A stretch of 64,000 bases of DNA, taken from assembly GCA_020632875.1 (NCBI GenBank), contig JACKET010000008.1, positions 186,001 to 250,000 of the forward strand, given 5' to 3'. Origin of the DNA: Alphaproteobacteria bacterium. GTDB taxonomy: Bacteria; Myxococcota_A; UBA796; GCA-2862545. The notes beneath the pieces are model-generated. The model saw nothing but the letters and a program-made list of their open reading frames with translations, was not told the origin of the DNA and ran no database searches. Made by a program: the position numbers and the translations under genes. Below are positions 56,460-64,000 of the stretch, piece after piece (within the stretch, counting starts at the first letter, position 1; the number at the start of each line of letters is the position of its first letter).

Positions 56460-57860
56460 GTGCTCGCGCTCCTCGCCCTCCCGGCCCTCGCAGGCGATCT
56501 CGACGTCCAGGTCTCCCTCGACGCGCTGGTCGCGACGTCCAAGAACGGCGACCCCGGCGCGGGCCAGCCCGAGAGCCTCGCCAGCGGCGACCTCGGCATG
56601 CGCGCGAAGCTCGATCTCACCGAGCTCGACGGGCGCTTCCGCGCGCACGTCGACTACCGCGGCCGGCAGCCCGTGTTCGGGCAGTTCCGCAACTCGGCGC
56701 TCCCCCTGCTCTACCGGGCCGAGGCCCGCTACGCGCCCGTGAAAGACGTGCTGTGGATCGGGGCCGGGCGCTTCATCGCGCCCACGTCGGTGTTCCTGCC
56801 GATCGACGGGCTCAACGTCACGTACACGCGCAAGGGCTGGCGGGCCGGCCTCTTCGCCGGGCGCCGCGCGATCAGCACGGGACGCGCGAACATCGGGTTC
56901 GGCGACCTGCTCCCCGCGGTCGGCGGGTTCTTCGGCGTGCAGCAGAACCGCTGGGGCGTCGACGCCACGGTGGCCTGGTCGCAGGATCTGCTGAAGGTCG
57001 GCGCCGCGACCGAGGGCATCGAAGAGAAGGCCGGCGGCCTCACCGGTGTGGTGCGCGCGAACGCCCGTCCCGTCGACATCCTGTCGTTCGGCGGCCAGGT
57101 CGCGTTGCAGCAGCAGGCCACGTACTACCTCGGCCCCACCTGGACCGAAGCCACCGTCGAGGTCCAGGCCCTCGACCTCTTCAACGCGCTCGGCTGGGCG
57201 AGCATCAAGCCCACCGACTGGCTCCGCGTCGACGTCGACGGCATCCACCAGAACGTCGCGGTCTACGCCGCCGGCACGATCGAAGGCGAAGACCAGGTCG
57301 AAGACCTCCAGGAGCCGCGGTTCACCGACGCCCGCCTCCGGGTGCGCATCGGCCCGCCGCAGATCGGCTGGCTCCGCCCCATGCTGCGCTACCGCGTGCG
57401 TCCCGATCGCACCGAGCTGCGCGTGGGCGCGCGGCTCGACGTGAACGACTTCGGCGTCCCCGGCCCCTACGCCACCGTGCAGGGCGCGATGGACGACATC
57501 CGGGGCGAGAGCCAGAAGCAGGACGTGGGCTCCCGCGACCGCACGTTCGGCTCCGCGGCGGTCGGGTTCCGCGGCACCGGGTCCGTGCTGCCCGGGCTGG
57601 ACGCGCAGCTCGGGGCGTCCTACGTCGAGCGGGCGGCGTCCCCGGTGAGCGGGCGGCGCGTCGACCCCGCCAATCCCGGCCTCCCGAGCACGAGCGACGA
57701 CCTGCAGCCCTTCACGCTCGAAGCCGATCCCATCGTGTTCGCGCGCGCGTTCTACAGCGGCAAGCGTTGGTTCGGCGGGCTCGACTTCGAGAAGCACCTC
57801 TCCGAGCCCGAGGTTCGCGCGCTCGTCCAGTTCGGCGTCCTGACCGAGGTGGGCTGGTGA
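56460..57860 (+). CDS. Outer-membrane beta-barrel protein paired with the 14-heme cytochrome
   Basis: 466 residues from the GTG at 56460 (VLALLALPALAG signal, no positive residue). A CTG at 56430 would give NRLLGHSPAVLALLALPALAG with an Arg and a CTGA overlap with the peptidase stop, and is the more natural signal; no ATG or TTG is available. The mature part is strand-rich with aromatic belts. Its size, layout and cytochrome partner match the barrel at 12.6 kb. The next gene starts in its stop (GTGA). Probable outer-membrane sheath or porin for the 14-heme cytochrome. Confidence 0.78.
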   Translation: MLALLALPALAGDLDVQVSLDALVATSKNGDPGAGQPESLASGDLGMRAKLDLTELDGRFRAHVDYRGRQPVFGQFRNSALPLLYRAEARYAPVKDVLWIGAGRFIAPTSVFLPIDGLNVTYTRKGWRAGLFAGRRAISTGRANIGFGDLLPAVGGFFGVQQNRWGVDATVAWSQDLLKVGAATEGIEEKAGGLTGVVRANARPVDILSFGGQVALQQQATYYLGPTWTEATVEVQALDLFNALGWASIKPTDWLRVDVDGIHQNVAVYAAGTIEGEDQVEDLQEPRFTDARLRVRIGPPQIGWLRPMLRYRVRPDRTELRVGARLDVNDFGVPGPYATVQGAMDDIRGESQKQDVGSRDRTFGSAAVGFRGTGSVLPGLDAQLGASYVERAASPVSGRRVDPANPGLPSTSDDLQPFTLEADPIVFARAFYSGKRWFGGLDFEKHLSEPEVRALVQFGVLTEVGW

Positions 57861-58891
57861 GCCGCCTCGTCCCGTTCCTGCTCGGCGCGGCGCTCGGCCT
57901 CGTCGTGTTCGGCGCCAGCGCCGACGAGACCGCGGCCCACCCGGTCACGCCCGGCAACCGCGACGCCGCGTGCGCGCACTGCCACGAGAACCCGCACGAG
58001 GGCGAAAAGTTCACCGACTGCGCGTCCTGCCACGCCACCGACCACTTCGCGCCGTCGACGTTCGGGGTCGAGGCCCACGCCACGCTGTCGTTCGCCCTCG
58101 AGGGCGAGCACGAAGACGTCGCGTGCCGCCAGTGCCACCCGAACGCCCAGCTCACCGGGCTCCCCGGCGAGTGCGCGGGCTGCCACATCGACCGGCACCG
58201 CGGCATCCTCGGCGAGACGTGCACCGAGTGCCACGCCGTCACGGGCTTCAAGCCGGTCGAGGGCTTCGATCACGCCCGCTCGGGCTTCGCGCTCCAGGGT
58301 CCTCACGCGAAGGCGGGCTGCGAGAGCTGCCACCAGGGCGCGAACGGCCTCCTGCTCCGCCAGGGCAAGGGCGGCGCGTGCAGCAACTGCCACGAGTCCG
58401 AGCACGGCGACTTCGGGCGGGCCTGCGACACCTGCCACGTGCTCGAGGGCGCTTCGTCGTTCGCGGGCGTCGTGGGCGCAAAGGTGTTCGACCACCGCGT
58501 CACCGGCTTTCCGCTCGAGCGGAAGCACAACGCCCAGAAGTGCGGCACCTGCCACGCGAAGGGCGCACCCGTCCCCGACTCGCGCTGCTCGAGCTGCCAC
58601 CTCTCGCCGCACATGGGCCAGCTCGGCTACCAGTGCGACGACTGCCACCGTCCCGACCGGTGGAGCCTGGCGCGCTTCGACCACGACCTGACGGGCTGGA
58701 CGCTGCGCGGCGCGCACTTCACGGCCGCCTGCTCGAGCTGCCACACCAACCAGCGCTGGATCGGGCTGACGACCGAGTGCTGGGATTGCCACGCGCTCGA
58801 CGCGGCCCGCGCACCCGCGAGCGTCGACGCCCATCGCTTCGGCCGCACCGACTGCTCCGACTGCCACGGCGCGTGGAAGTGGGGCTTCTGA
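57857..58891 (+). CDS. 14-heme c-type cytochrome
   Basis: 344 residues with a signal sequence (VSRLVPFLLGAALGLVVFGASA) and 14 CXXCH motifs (first CAHCH, last CSDCH), one per 23 residues. The FDH...TGF.L.G.H, four residues, CXXCH unit of the 27-heme protein recurs at least three times. GTG start in a GTGA overlap with the barrel. Periplasmic or outer-membrane-sheathed electron carrier. Confidence 0.92.
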   Translation: MSRLVPFLLGAALGLVVFGASADETAAHPVTPGNRDAACAHCHENPHEGEKFTDCASCHATDHFAPSTFGVEAHATLSFALEGEHEDVACRQCHPNAQLTGLPGECAGCHIDRHRGILGETCTECHAVTGFKPVEGFDHARSGFALQGPHAKAGCESCHQGANGLLLRQGKGGACSNCHESEHGDFGRACDTCHVLEGASSFAGVVGAKVFDHRVTGFPLERKHNAQKCGTCHAKGAPVPDSRCSSCHLSPHMGQLGYQCDDCHRPDRWSLARFDHDLTGWTLRGAHFTAACSSCHTNQRWIGLTTECWDCHALDAARAPASVDAHRFGRTDCSDCHGAWKWGF

Positions 58892-59001
58892 GCCCCAGCC
58901 GCAGCGGGGAGCCCTCGACAGCTTTCAGCCGCTTTTAGGAGAGCTTAGCGGGCTGCCGACCTACATCACGGGCGTCGACCCCTTTGTCTGTCGGAGCGCC
59001 C

Positions 59002-59115
59002 ATGTTGTCCACCGCGTCCACCTTGCTCGGTCTCGTCTGCGTCTACGTCGGTGGAGCCGCCGTGCTCACGTGCGCCCACTGGGCCGCCGACCACTACTAC
59101 ACGCGCCCGGCCTGA
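59002..59115 (+). CDS. Small membrane protein (37 aa)
   Basis: MLSTASTLLGLVCVYVGGAA opens a single-pass helix, followed by a Cys/His/Tyr-rich tail (TCAHWAADHYYTRPA). GGAG at 58993-58996 lies 5 bases before the ATG. Codons have strong GC3 bias. It overlaps the 3' end of the convergent gene by 19 bases. Supported by RBS and composition only. Confidence 0.55.
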   Translation: MLSTASTLLGLVCVYVGGAAVLTCAHWAADHYYTRPA

Positions 59116-60164
59116 CCTCCCTCGGGGTCGCCACGCTCGATCGACTCCCGGAGCGCCGTGACGGCCGCATCGCCGCCCGAGAGCGTGCGGGCCGCGTTCT
59201 CTTCGGCGAAGCGGGCGTAGGCGAGCGCGCGCTCGGGGTCTTCGGACCGGAGGACGCGCGCGAGGCCCGTGAACGGGCGCGGATCGGACGGCGCGATCCG
59301 GGCGAGCGCCGCGAACGCCGGTAGCGCCCGCGGGTCTCCGAGGGCGAGCAGCGTCTCGGACACCTCGAGCACCGCGTCGAACAGGAGCTGGCGCGCCAGC
59401 GGCCGGGTGAACTGGGCCTGCATCGCGGCCAGCGAGCCGTCGACGTCCCCGGCCTCGCGCCGCAGCCGCGCCGTCTGCGCCGTGGGGAGGAACGCCGCGA
59501 GGACCCGCGCCACGTTTCCGAGGGACCCCTCCTGCCCCGCCCACTCGACGAGCCGGTTGCGCAGCAGGAACAACGGCAGGCCGAACGGCGCGACGATGAG
59601 CCACACGGTGGCGACGTTGAACCCGACCCGCGCGGTCGGCATCAGCAGGACGAACAGCCCGCCGCCCGCGATCCACGCGCCCATCACGGCCATCGCCCAC
59701 GTCGGGATCTCGGGCGTGTTCCGCTTCCGGAGGAACGGCGCCACGATGCCGAAGCCCACGAAGGCCAGCGAGCCCGCGCGCGCCATGTCGTAGCGCAGGG
59801 CGAGCACGACCCCGAGCCCCACGAGCACCGACGCCGAGAGCGTCGCGAGCCGCGTCGGCCACCCCGACTCGACGCGGGATCCGAGCAGCCAGGCGATGGT
59901 CTCGCGGGCCGCGCGCTCGTGCCGCTGGGCGCGGCGGTTCAGCGCCAGCAGCCCCACGAGAGGGAGCCCGGCGAGGGCCGCGCCGATGAGCACCGACGAC
60001 AGCGGCCCGAAGCCGTACAGCACCCCGCCGATCGCGCCGCCCGTGAGGTTCACGTACAGCACCACGGTGAGCGCCATCACGCCCACCCGGTGCACGAACC
60101 GCTCGCGGACGTGCTCCTGGCGCACGGTCTCGAGCGCTTCGGGATCGGGGAGCTCGACGGACAT
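59097..60164 (-). CDS. Hypothetical membrane protein with C-terminal helical repeats
   Basis: 355 residues with about six membrane segments (30-220) and a soluble C-terminal region resembling TPR/bacterial tetratricopeptide helices (FLPTAQTARLRREAGDVDGS...). The ATG overlaps the stop of the ferredoxin/flavoprotein (TGATG), so it may be an accessory or assembly subunit of that enzyme. No family recognised. Confidence 0.78.
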   Translation of the reverse strand: MSVELPDPEALETVRQEHVRERFVHRVGVMALTVVLYVNLTGGAIGGVLYGFGPLSSVLIGAALAGLPLVGLLALNRRAQRHERAARETIAWLLGSRVESGWPTRLATLSASVLVGLGVVLALRYDMARAGSLAFVGFGIVAPFLRKRNTPEIPTWAMAVMGAWIAGGGLFVLLMPTARVGFNVATVWLIVAPFGLPLFLLRNRLVEWAGQEGSLGNVARVLAAFLPTAQTARLRREAGDVDGSLAAMQAQFTRPLARQLLFDAVLEVSETLLALGDPRALPAFAALARIAPSDPRPFTGLARVLRSEDPERALAYARFAEENAARTLSGGDAAVTALRESIERGDPEGGQAGRV

Positions 60165-61501
60165 CAGTTCGCCGGCGCGTAGGCCTGGCCGGTGTAGGAC
60201 TCGACGTGGACGCCCGCGTCGGCGAGGAACTTCGTGGGCAGCACGCCGCCGGCGAACACGAGCACGTAGTCGTTCGCGACCGCGTCGGGACCGTCGAGCG
60301 TGTCGAGGTGGACGAGGTCGGGGGTGATGCTCGTCACGTTCGTCTGCTTCGCGAAGGTCACCTTGCCCGCCGCGATCTTCGCCTCGATCTTCTCGCGGTT
60401 CTTCTTCTTCGCACGCGAGAAGTCGTCGCCGCGGTACGAGAGCGTCACGTCGGCGCCGGCCTCGGCCAGCGACACGGCCGCTTCGAGCGCGCTGTCGCCG
60501 CCCCCGACGACCATCACGCGGCTGCCCGCGTACCGCTCGGGCTCGAGCAGGCGGTACACGACCTTGCCGAGCTCTTCACCGGGGACGCCGAGCTTGCGCG
60601 GGGTGCCGCGGCGGCCCATCGCGAGGACGACGCGGTGCGTGCGCAGCGTCTCGCCGCCGGGGAGCTCGACCGTGAAGATGCCGTCGTCGCCGCGCCGGAT
60701 GCGCTCGACCTTCACGCCCGTGCGCACCTGGAGGCCCGTCTTGTCGAGGATGTCGTTCCAGATGTCGAGCAGCTCCTCCTTCCGGATCTCGCCGACGCGC
60801 ACGCGGCCGTAGAGAGGCAGCTCGACGGGCTTCGTCATGACGAGCTTGTGGCGCGGGTACTGGAGGACGGTGCCGCCGACGGACTCCTGGTCGAGCGTCA
60901 CGTAGTCGAGACCGGCCTTCTTCGCGGCCAGCGAGGCCGCCATGCCCGCGGGACCCGCCCCCACGACGACCACCTGGTGCACACCGTCGCTCGCGGCGGG
61001 GACCTCGCGCACCAGCGCGTCCATGCACTGGAGCGCCTGCGTCATCGCGTTGTAGATGAGCCCCATCCCGCCGAGCTCGCCGACGACGTACATCCCCGGC
61101 ACGTTCGTCTGGAAGACCTTGTCGACCATCGGGATGTCGACGCCGCGCTTCTCGGTGCCGAGCACCAGCGTGATCGCGTCGACGGGACAGGCGCGCAGGC
61201 ACTCGCCGTGCCCGATGCAGCTCGTGGGGTTGATGACGTGCGCGCGCCCATCGAGCACCGCGAGCACGTCGGTCTCGGGACACGCCTCGACGCAGGTGCC
61301 GCTGCCCATGCAGCGCGCCGGGTCGATGCGCGGATGCAGGCTCGGCGGCAGGGCGCCGGTGGTGATCGTGTGATCGAGATCCCTGCGCGCGCCGCTCTCG
61401 CGCACCATCCCGAAGAGCACGCCGAGAACGGTGATCACGAGCACTGCACCGATGGCGAGACCCCCGAGGATCACGACGATTTCGACCATTCCAAGACCCA
61501 T
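60164..61501 (-). CDS. Membrane-anchored ferredoxin-flavoprotein oxidoreductase (paralog 2), apparently circularly permuted
   Basis: 445 residues, paralog of the 10.7 kb protein with the same order: N-terminal membrane helix (about 5-30), two Fe-S motifs with Ser67 and His98 in place of the second Cys (C64, C70, C74; C95, C101, C105), TNVPGMYVVGELGG (132-145), FAD motif GAGPAGMA (181-188), NAD(P) motif GGGDSA. GGAG five bases before the ATG at 61501. Diverges from the diheme b gene across 38 bases. Confidence 0.87.
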   Translation of the reverse strand: MGLGMVEIVVILGGLAIGAVLVITVLGVLFGMVRESGARRDLDHTITTGALPPSLHPRIDPARCMGSGTCVEACPETDVLAVLDGRAHVINPTSCIGHGECLRACPVDAITLVLGTEKRGVDIPMVDKVFQTNVPGMYVVGELGGMGLIYNAMTQALQCMDALVREVPAASDGVHQVVVVGAGPAGMAASLAAKKAGLDYVTLDQESVGGTVLQYPRHKLVMTKPVELPLYGRVRVGEIRKEELLDIWNDILDKTGLQVRTGVKVERIRRGDDGIFTVELPGGETLRTHRVVLAMGRRGTPRKLGVPGEELGKVVYRLLEPERYAGSRVMVVGGGDSALEAAVSLAEAGADVTLSYRGDDFSRAKKKNREKIEAKIAAGKVTFAKQTNVTSITPDLVHLDTLDGPDAVANDYVLVFAGGVLPTKFLADAGVHVESYTGQAYAPAN

Positions 61502-61539
61502 GAGTTCTCCGGACCGGCGCCAGAAGCTACCATCGCGCC

Positions 61540-62310
61540 GTGCTCCGGTTCATGCCCGTCGTCTACGGAATGCTGCTCCTGGTCGAGATCGTCGGCCTGG
61601 CAGCCCTCTATGCCTTCGCAACGCCCGACCCCTCCGACCCGATCTCGGTGTGGCTCGGAACGCTCGGCCTGCTGTCGATGATCGTGATGCTGGTCTACAG
61701 CATCGCGCGCCGGATCAAGATCCTGCGCGACATGGCGCGCCTGTCCTATTGGCTGCACCTGCACATCTTCCTGGGCCTGCAGGGCTTCGTGTTCGTGTTC
61801 TTCCACAGCCTCCCGATGTTCTTCGGGTCGCGGTTCATGTGGTTCAACCCCGGCGTGCTGAACTTCCTCGCGGTGACCGTCGTGATCGGGTCGGGCATCT
61901 TCGGGCGCTGGCTGTTCTCCCAGGTCCCGAAGACACTCGGCGGCCAGCACATGGCGGCGCGCGAGGTCGAATCCGAGCTCGCTTCGCTCCAGGGCGAGCT
62001 GCCCGAGAGCGTCACGGCCCTGTGGAAGGGCGTCCCCGAGACGCGCTCCGTGTTCGGCATGGTGAAGGCCGACATGGATCGGCGCACCGCCGTGCGAAAG
62101 CTCCGGCGGATGGGGCTCGATCCCAAGGTCCGCGAGCTCGCCGAGCGCCGGCTGCAGCTCGAGCGCCACAAGGCTGCGCTGTCGGTCACGCAGCGCGTGT
62201 TCCGGTGGTGGATTATCCTCCACCGCCCGATCGCGGCGATCATGTACATCCTCTCGGCGGTGCACTTCCTGCTCGCCATGATGTTCACCCCCTCCCTGCG
62301 GTTCTTCTGA
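61540..62310 (+). CDS. Probable diheme cytochrome b membrane protein (paralog 2)
   Basis: 256 residues, polytopic. Histidine pairs H75/H89 and H228/H242 (HX13H twice) match those of the 9.7 kb protein. A charged region (about 135-215) lies between the halves. GTG at 61540 or ATG at 61552. Followed closely by the 16-heme cytochrome. Likely links the flavoprotein or quinone pool to the multiheme cytochrome. Confidence 0.78.
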   Translation: MLRFMPVVYGMLLLVEIVGLAALYAFATPDPSDPISVWLGTLGLLSMIVMLVYSIARRIKILRDMARLSYWLHLHIFLGLQGFVFVFFHSLPMFFGSRFMWFNPGVLNFLAVTVVIGSGIFGRWLFSQVPKTLGGQHMAAREVESELASLQGELPESVTALWKGVPETRSVFGMVKADMDRRTAVRKLRRMGLDPKVRELAERRLQLERHKAALSVTQRVFRWWIILHRPIAAIMYILSAVHFLLAMMFTPSLRFF

Positions 62311-62317
62311 GGCCCCC

Positions 62318-63514
62318 CTGAAGCGCGCTCCCGCCATCGCCATCGCCCTGCTCGTCTCGTCCGTCGCCATCGCCGGCACGTGGAAGACCATGCTGTCGCC
62401 CGGGGCCCTCGGCTCCGCGCACCAGTCGCAGGAGGGCAACTGCGACGCCTGCCACCTCTCGTTCGCGGGCATCCCGAACGACAAGTGCCTCGGGTGTCAC
62501 GAGGGCCTCGCGAAGCGCATCTCCGCGGGCAAGGGCTTCCACGCCACCGTGAAGGCGCAGGAGTGCATCGCGTGCCACGGCGACCACGTCGGCGAAGACG
62601 GGTCCCTCACGAAAGCCGAGGCGAAGAAGGCGTTCGACCACTCGAAGACCGGGTTCTCGCTCGTCGGGTCCCACGCCGACGTGAAGTGCGCCACCTGCCA
62701 CGAGAAGCCGATCCACGAGATGAAGGCGGTCTGCGGGCAGTGCCACGAAGACGCGCACAGCTCCGCGCTGGGGCCGCAGTGCAACGCCTGCCACGAGCCC
62801 ATCGCCTGGGACAGCGGCATCCGCGCGCTCAACGCGCACCTGCTCTCGATGGAGGGCAAGCACGGCCAGCAGGAGTGCAGCGGCTGCCACCTGCACGGCG
62901 CCAACCTCGAAGGCGACGCGGCCTGCAGCGACTGCCACGAAGACACGCACGGCGGCACGGTCGCGCCCTGCGAAGACTGCCACGAGGTCACCGGCTTCAA
63001 GCCCGCCGAGTTCGACCACGGCCCGTGCACCTGCGCGTTCCCCGGCAAGCACCAGACGGTCGAGTGCCTCGCGTGCCACGAGGGCTTCAAGTTCACCGAC
63101 ACACCCACGCTGTGCTCGGGCTGCCACGACGACGAGCGCCCGCACGACCCGATCGGCGAGTGCAGCCGGTGCCACACCGCCACGAGCTGGGTCGACAACC
63201 GGTTCGATCACAACAAGCAGGCGAAGTTCCAGATCGTCGGCGCGCACGAGTCGGTCTCGTGCACCCAGTGCCACGCCGACGGCACGTTCCGCGGCGCCCC
63301 GCTCGTCTGCGAGGGCTGCCACGAAGAGACCGGCCTGAAGGCCCACGGCGACTTCTCGAGCTTCGGCGGCTGCGCCTCGTGCCACGTGGTGGCGGGCTTC
63401 ACGCCGTCCACGTTCGACCACGCGAGCACGGGCTTCTCGCTCGACGGGCGCCACGGCACGCTCTCCTGCCAGGACTGCCACGCGAAGAAGGTCGAGGGCT
63501 ACCCGGCCGACTGA
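62318..63514 (+). CDS. 16-heme c-type cytochrome (CTG start)
   Basis: 398 residues with 16 CXXCH motifs (first CDACH, last CQDCH) and FDH...GF.L.G.H units as in the 27- and 14-heme proteins. The only start that gives an export signal is CTG at 62318 (LKRAPAIAIALLVSSVAIA), with TGAGG five bases before it; the next ATG (62390) lacks a signal, which a c-type cytochrome needs. Coupled to the next gene by TGATG. Confidence 0.88.
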   Translation: MKRAPAIAIALLVSSVAIAGTWKTMLSPGALGSAHQSQEGNCDACHLSFAGIPNDKCLGCHEGLAKRISAGKGFHATVKAQECIACHGDHVGEDGSLTKAEAKKAFDHSKTGFSLVGSHADVKCATCHEKPIHEMKAVCGQCHEDAHSSALGPQCNACHEPIAWDSGIRALNAHLLSMEGKHGQQECSGCHLHGANLEGDAACSDCHEDTHGGTVAPCEDCHEVTGFKPAEFDHGPCTCAFPGKHQTVECLACHEGFKFTDTPTLCSGCHDDERPHDPIGECSRCHTATSWVDNRFDHNKQAKFQIVGAHESVSCTQCHADGTFRGAPLVCEGCHEETGLKAHGDFSSFGGCASCHVVAGFTPSTFDHASTGFSLDGRHGTLSCQDCHAKKVEGYPAD

Positions 63515-64000
63515 TGGAGCCCTTCAAGAACCGCATCGGGCCCGCCGCCGTCGCGCAGATCGCGCGTCTCGTGCCCGGTGACTGGGACCGTGCCGGCTTC
63601 ACCCACCACGCCACCACGGGCCTCGCTGCGCTGGAGCTGAAGGACCGCGTCGCACACATCGCCGACGCGCTCCACGCCACGCTGCCGTGGGACTACCCCA
63701 CCGCCGTCGGCCGGATCCTCGACGGCCTGCCGCCGATGCCCGAGCACACCGACCGGCTCACCGACGCCTTCGAGCTGTGGCCGCTCACCGCGTTCGTCGA
63801 GCGGCACGGGCTCGCGCACCCCGACGTGTCGCTCGCCGCGATGCCCGCGCTCACCGGGCACTGGTCGTGCGAGTTCGCCATCCGCCCGTACTTCCGGGAC
63901 GATCCAGAGGGCGTCGCGAAGCGCCTCGAGGGCTGGGCGGAGCACCCGAACGCCCACGTCCGGCGGCTCGTGAGCGAAGGCACGCGCCCGCGGCTGCCGT
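63514..64000 (+). CDS. DNA alkylation repair protein (AlkC/AlkD-like, C-terminus beyond window)
   Basis: The 162 visible residues form HEAT-like helices of the DNA alkylation repair family; CEFAIRPYF, EGWAEHPNAHVRRL and SEGTRPRLP match its signature. It would excise alkylated bases. Open at the window edge. Placed in the cytochrome operon by TGATG overlap, which is unexpected for a repair enzyme. Confidence 0.86.
   Translation, partial: MEPFKNRIGPAAVAQIARLVPGDWDRAGFTHHATTGLAALELKDRVAHIADALHATLPWDYPTAVGRILDGLPPMPEHTDRLTDAFELWPLTAFVERHGLAHPDVSLAAMPALTGHWSCEFAIRPYFRDDPEGVAKRLEGWAEHPNAHVRRLVSEGTRPRLP

Overview
The window is very GC-rich and densely packed. Four features point to Myxococcota or a related uncultured lineage: many lipoproteins with an Asp/Thr linker after the lipobox, MopE-like metal-binding motifs, Ser/Thr kinases of the PknB type, and a MYXO-CTERM-like tail (CGC, hydrophobic stretch, RKRR) on a PHP-domain protein. 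This placement is inference; no rRNA gene is present. No tRNA, rRNA, CRISPR array or insertion sequence was found. Gene starts often overlap the previous stop (GTGA, ATGA, TGATG), so translational coupling is common.

The main theme is an electron-transfer apparatus built from multiheme c-type cytochromes. At 1.0-5.2 kb are ccmF, ccmH and ccmI, which attach heme to apocytochromes c. Module 1 (6.3-16 kb) has an 11-heme outer-membrane lipoprotein, a polytopic protein with two HX13H pairs (probable diheme cytochrome b), a membrane-anchored ferredoxin/flavoprotein, and a reverse operon of a 27-heme cytochrome, an outer-membrane barrel and a PDZ protein. Module 2 (55.3-63.5 kb) repeats the plan: a S51-like peptidase, a second barrel and a 14-heme cytochrome; then, after two unrelated small genes, a second ferredoxin/flavoprotein diverging from a second diheme b protein and a 16-heme cytochrome. 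The four cytochromes carry 68 heme motifs. The flavoproteins look circularly permuted: the FAD-closing motif normally at the C-terminus lies before the first Rossmann motif. Their Fe-S motifs have Ser or His in place of the second Cys, in both paralogs. Together the parts could carry electrons between NAD(P)H or quinones in the cell and an acceptor or donor outside; the direction cannot be told from sequence.

Between the modules: a pseudokinase, GMC oxidoreductase and repeat-protein operon (16.1-20.4 kb); paired small barrels, a ferritin-like protein and a fatty acyl-CoA synthetase (20.4-24.7 kb); an ATP-grasp enzyme; a kinase with C-terminal HEAT-like repeats; two exported GH13 enzymes (29.4 and 39.7 kb) with a porin-like barrel at 37.6 kb; and a split NHEJ-type polymerase/ligase pair (31.1-34.0 kb).

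At 34.0-34.8 kb is a short element-like region: a frameshifted four-helix-bundle (23S intervening-sequence type) gene, a long imperfect palindrome, and inverted hexamer arrays on both flanks. From 34.8 to 46.6 kb all genes are on the minus strand, mostly exported proteins, ending with a YfbK-like VWA protein. From 46.8 to 53.7 kb two giant surface lipoproteins sit in tandem, each with a long Asp-X repeat tract, a MopE-like motif and a parallel beta-helix. Four 11-bp direct repeats lie upstream of the first.
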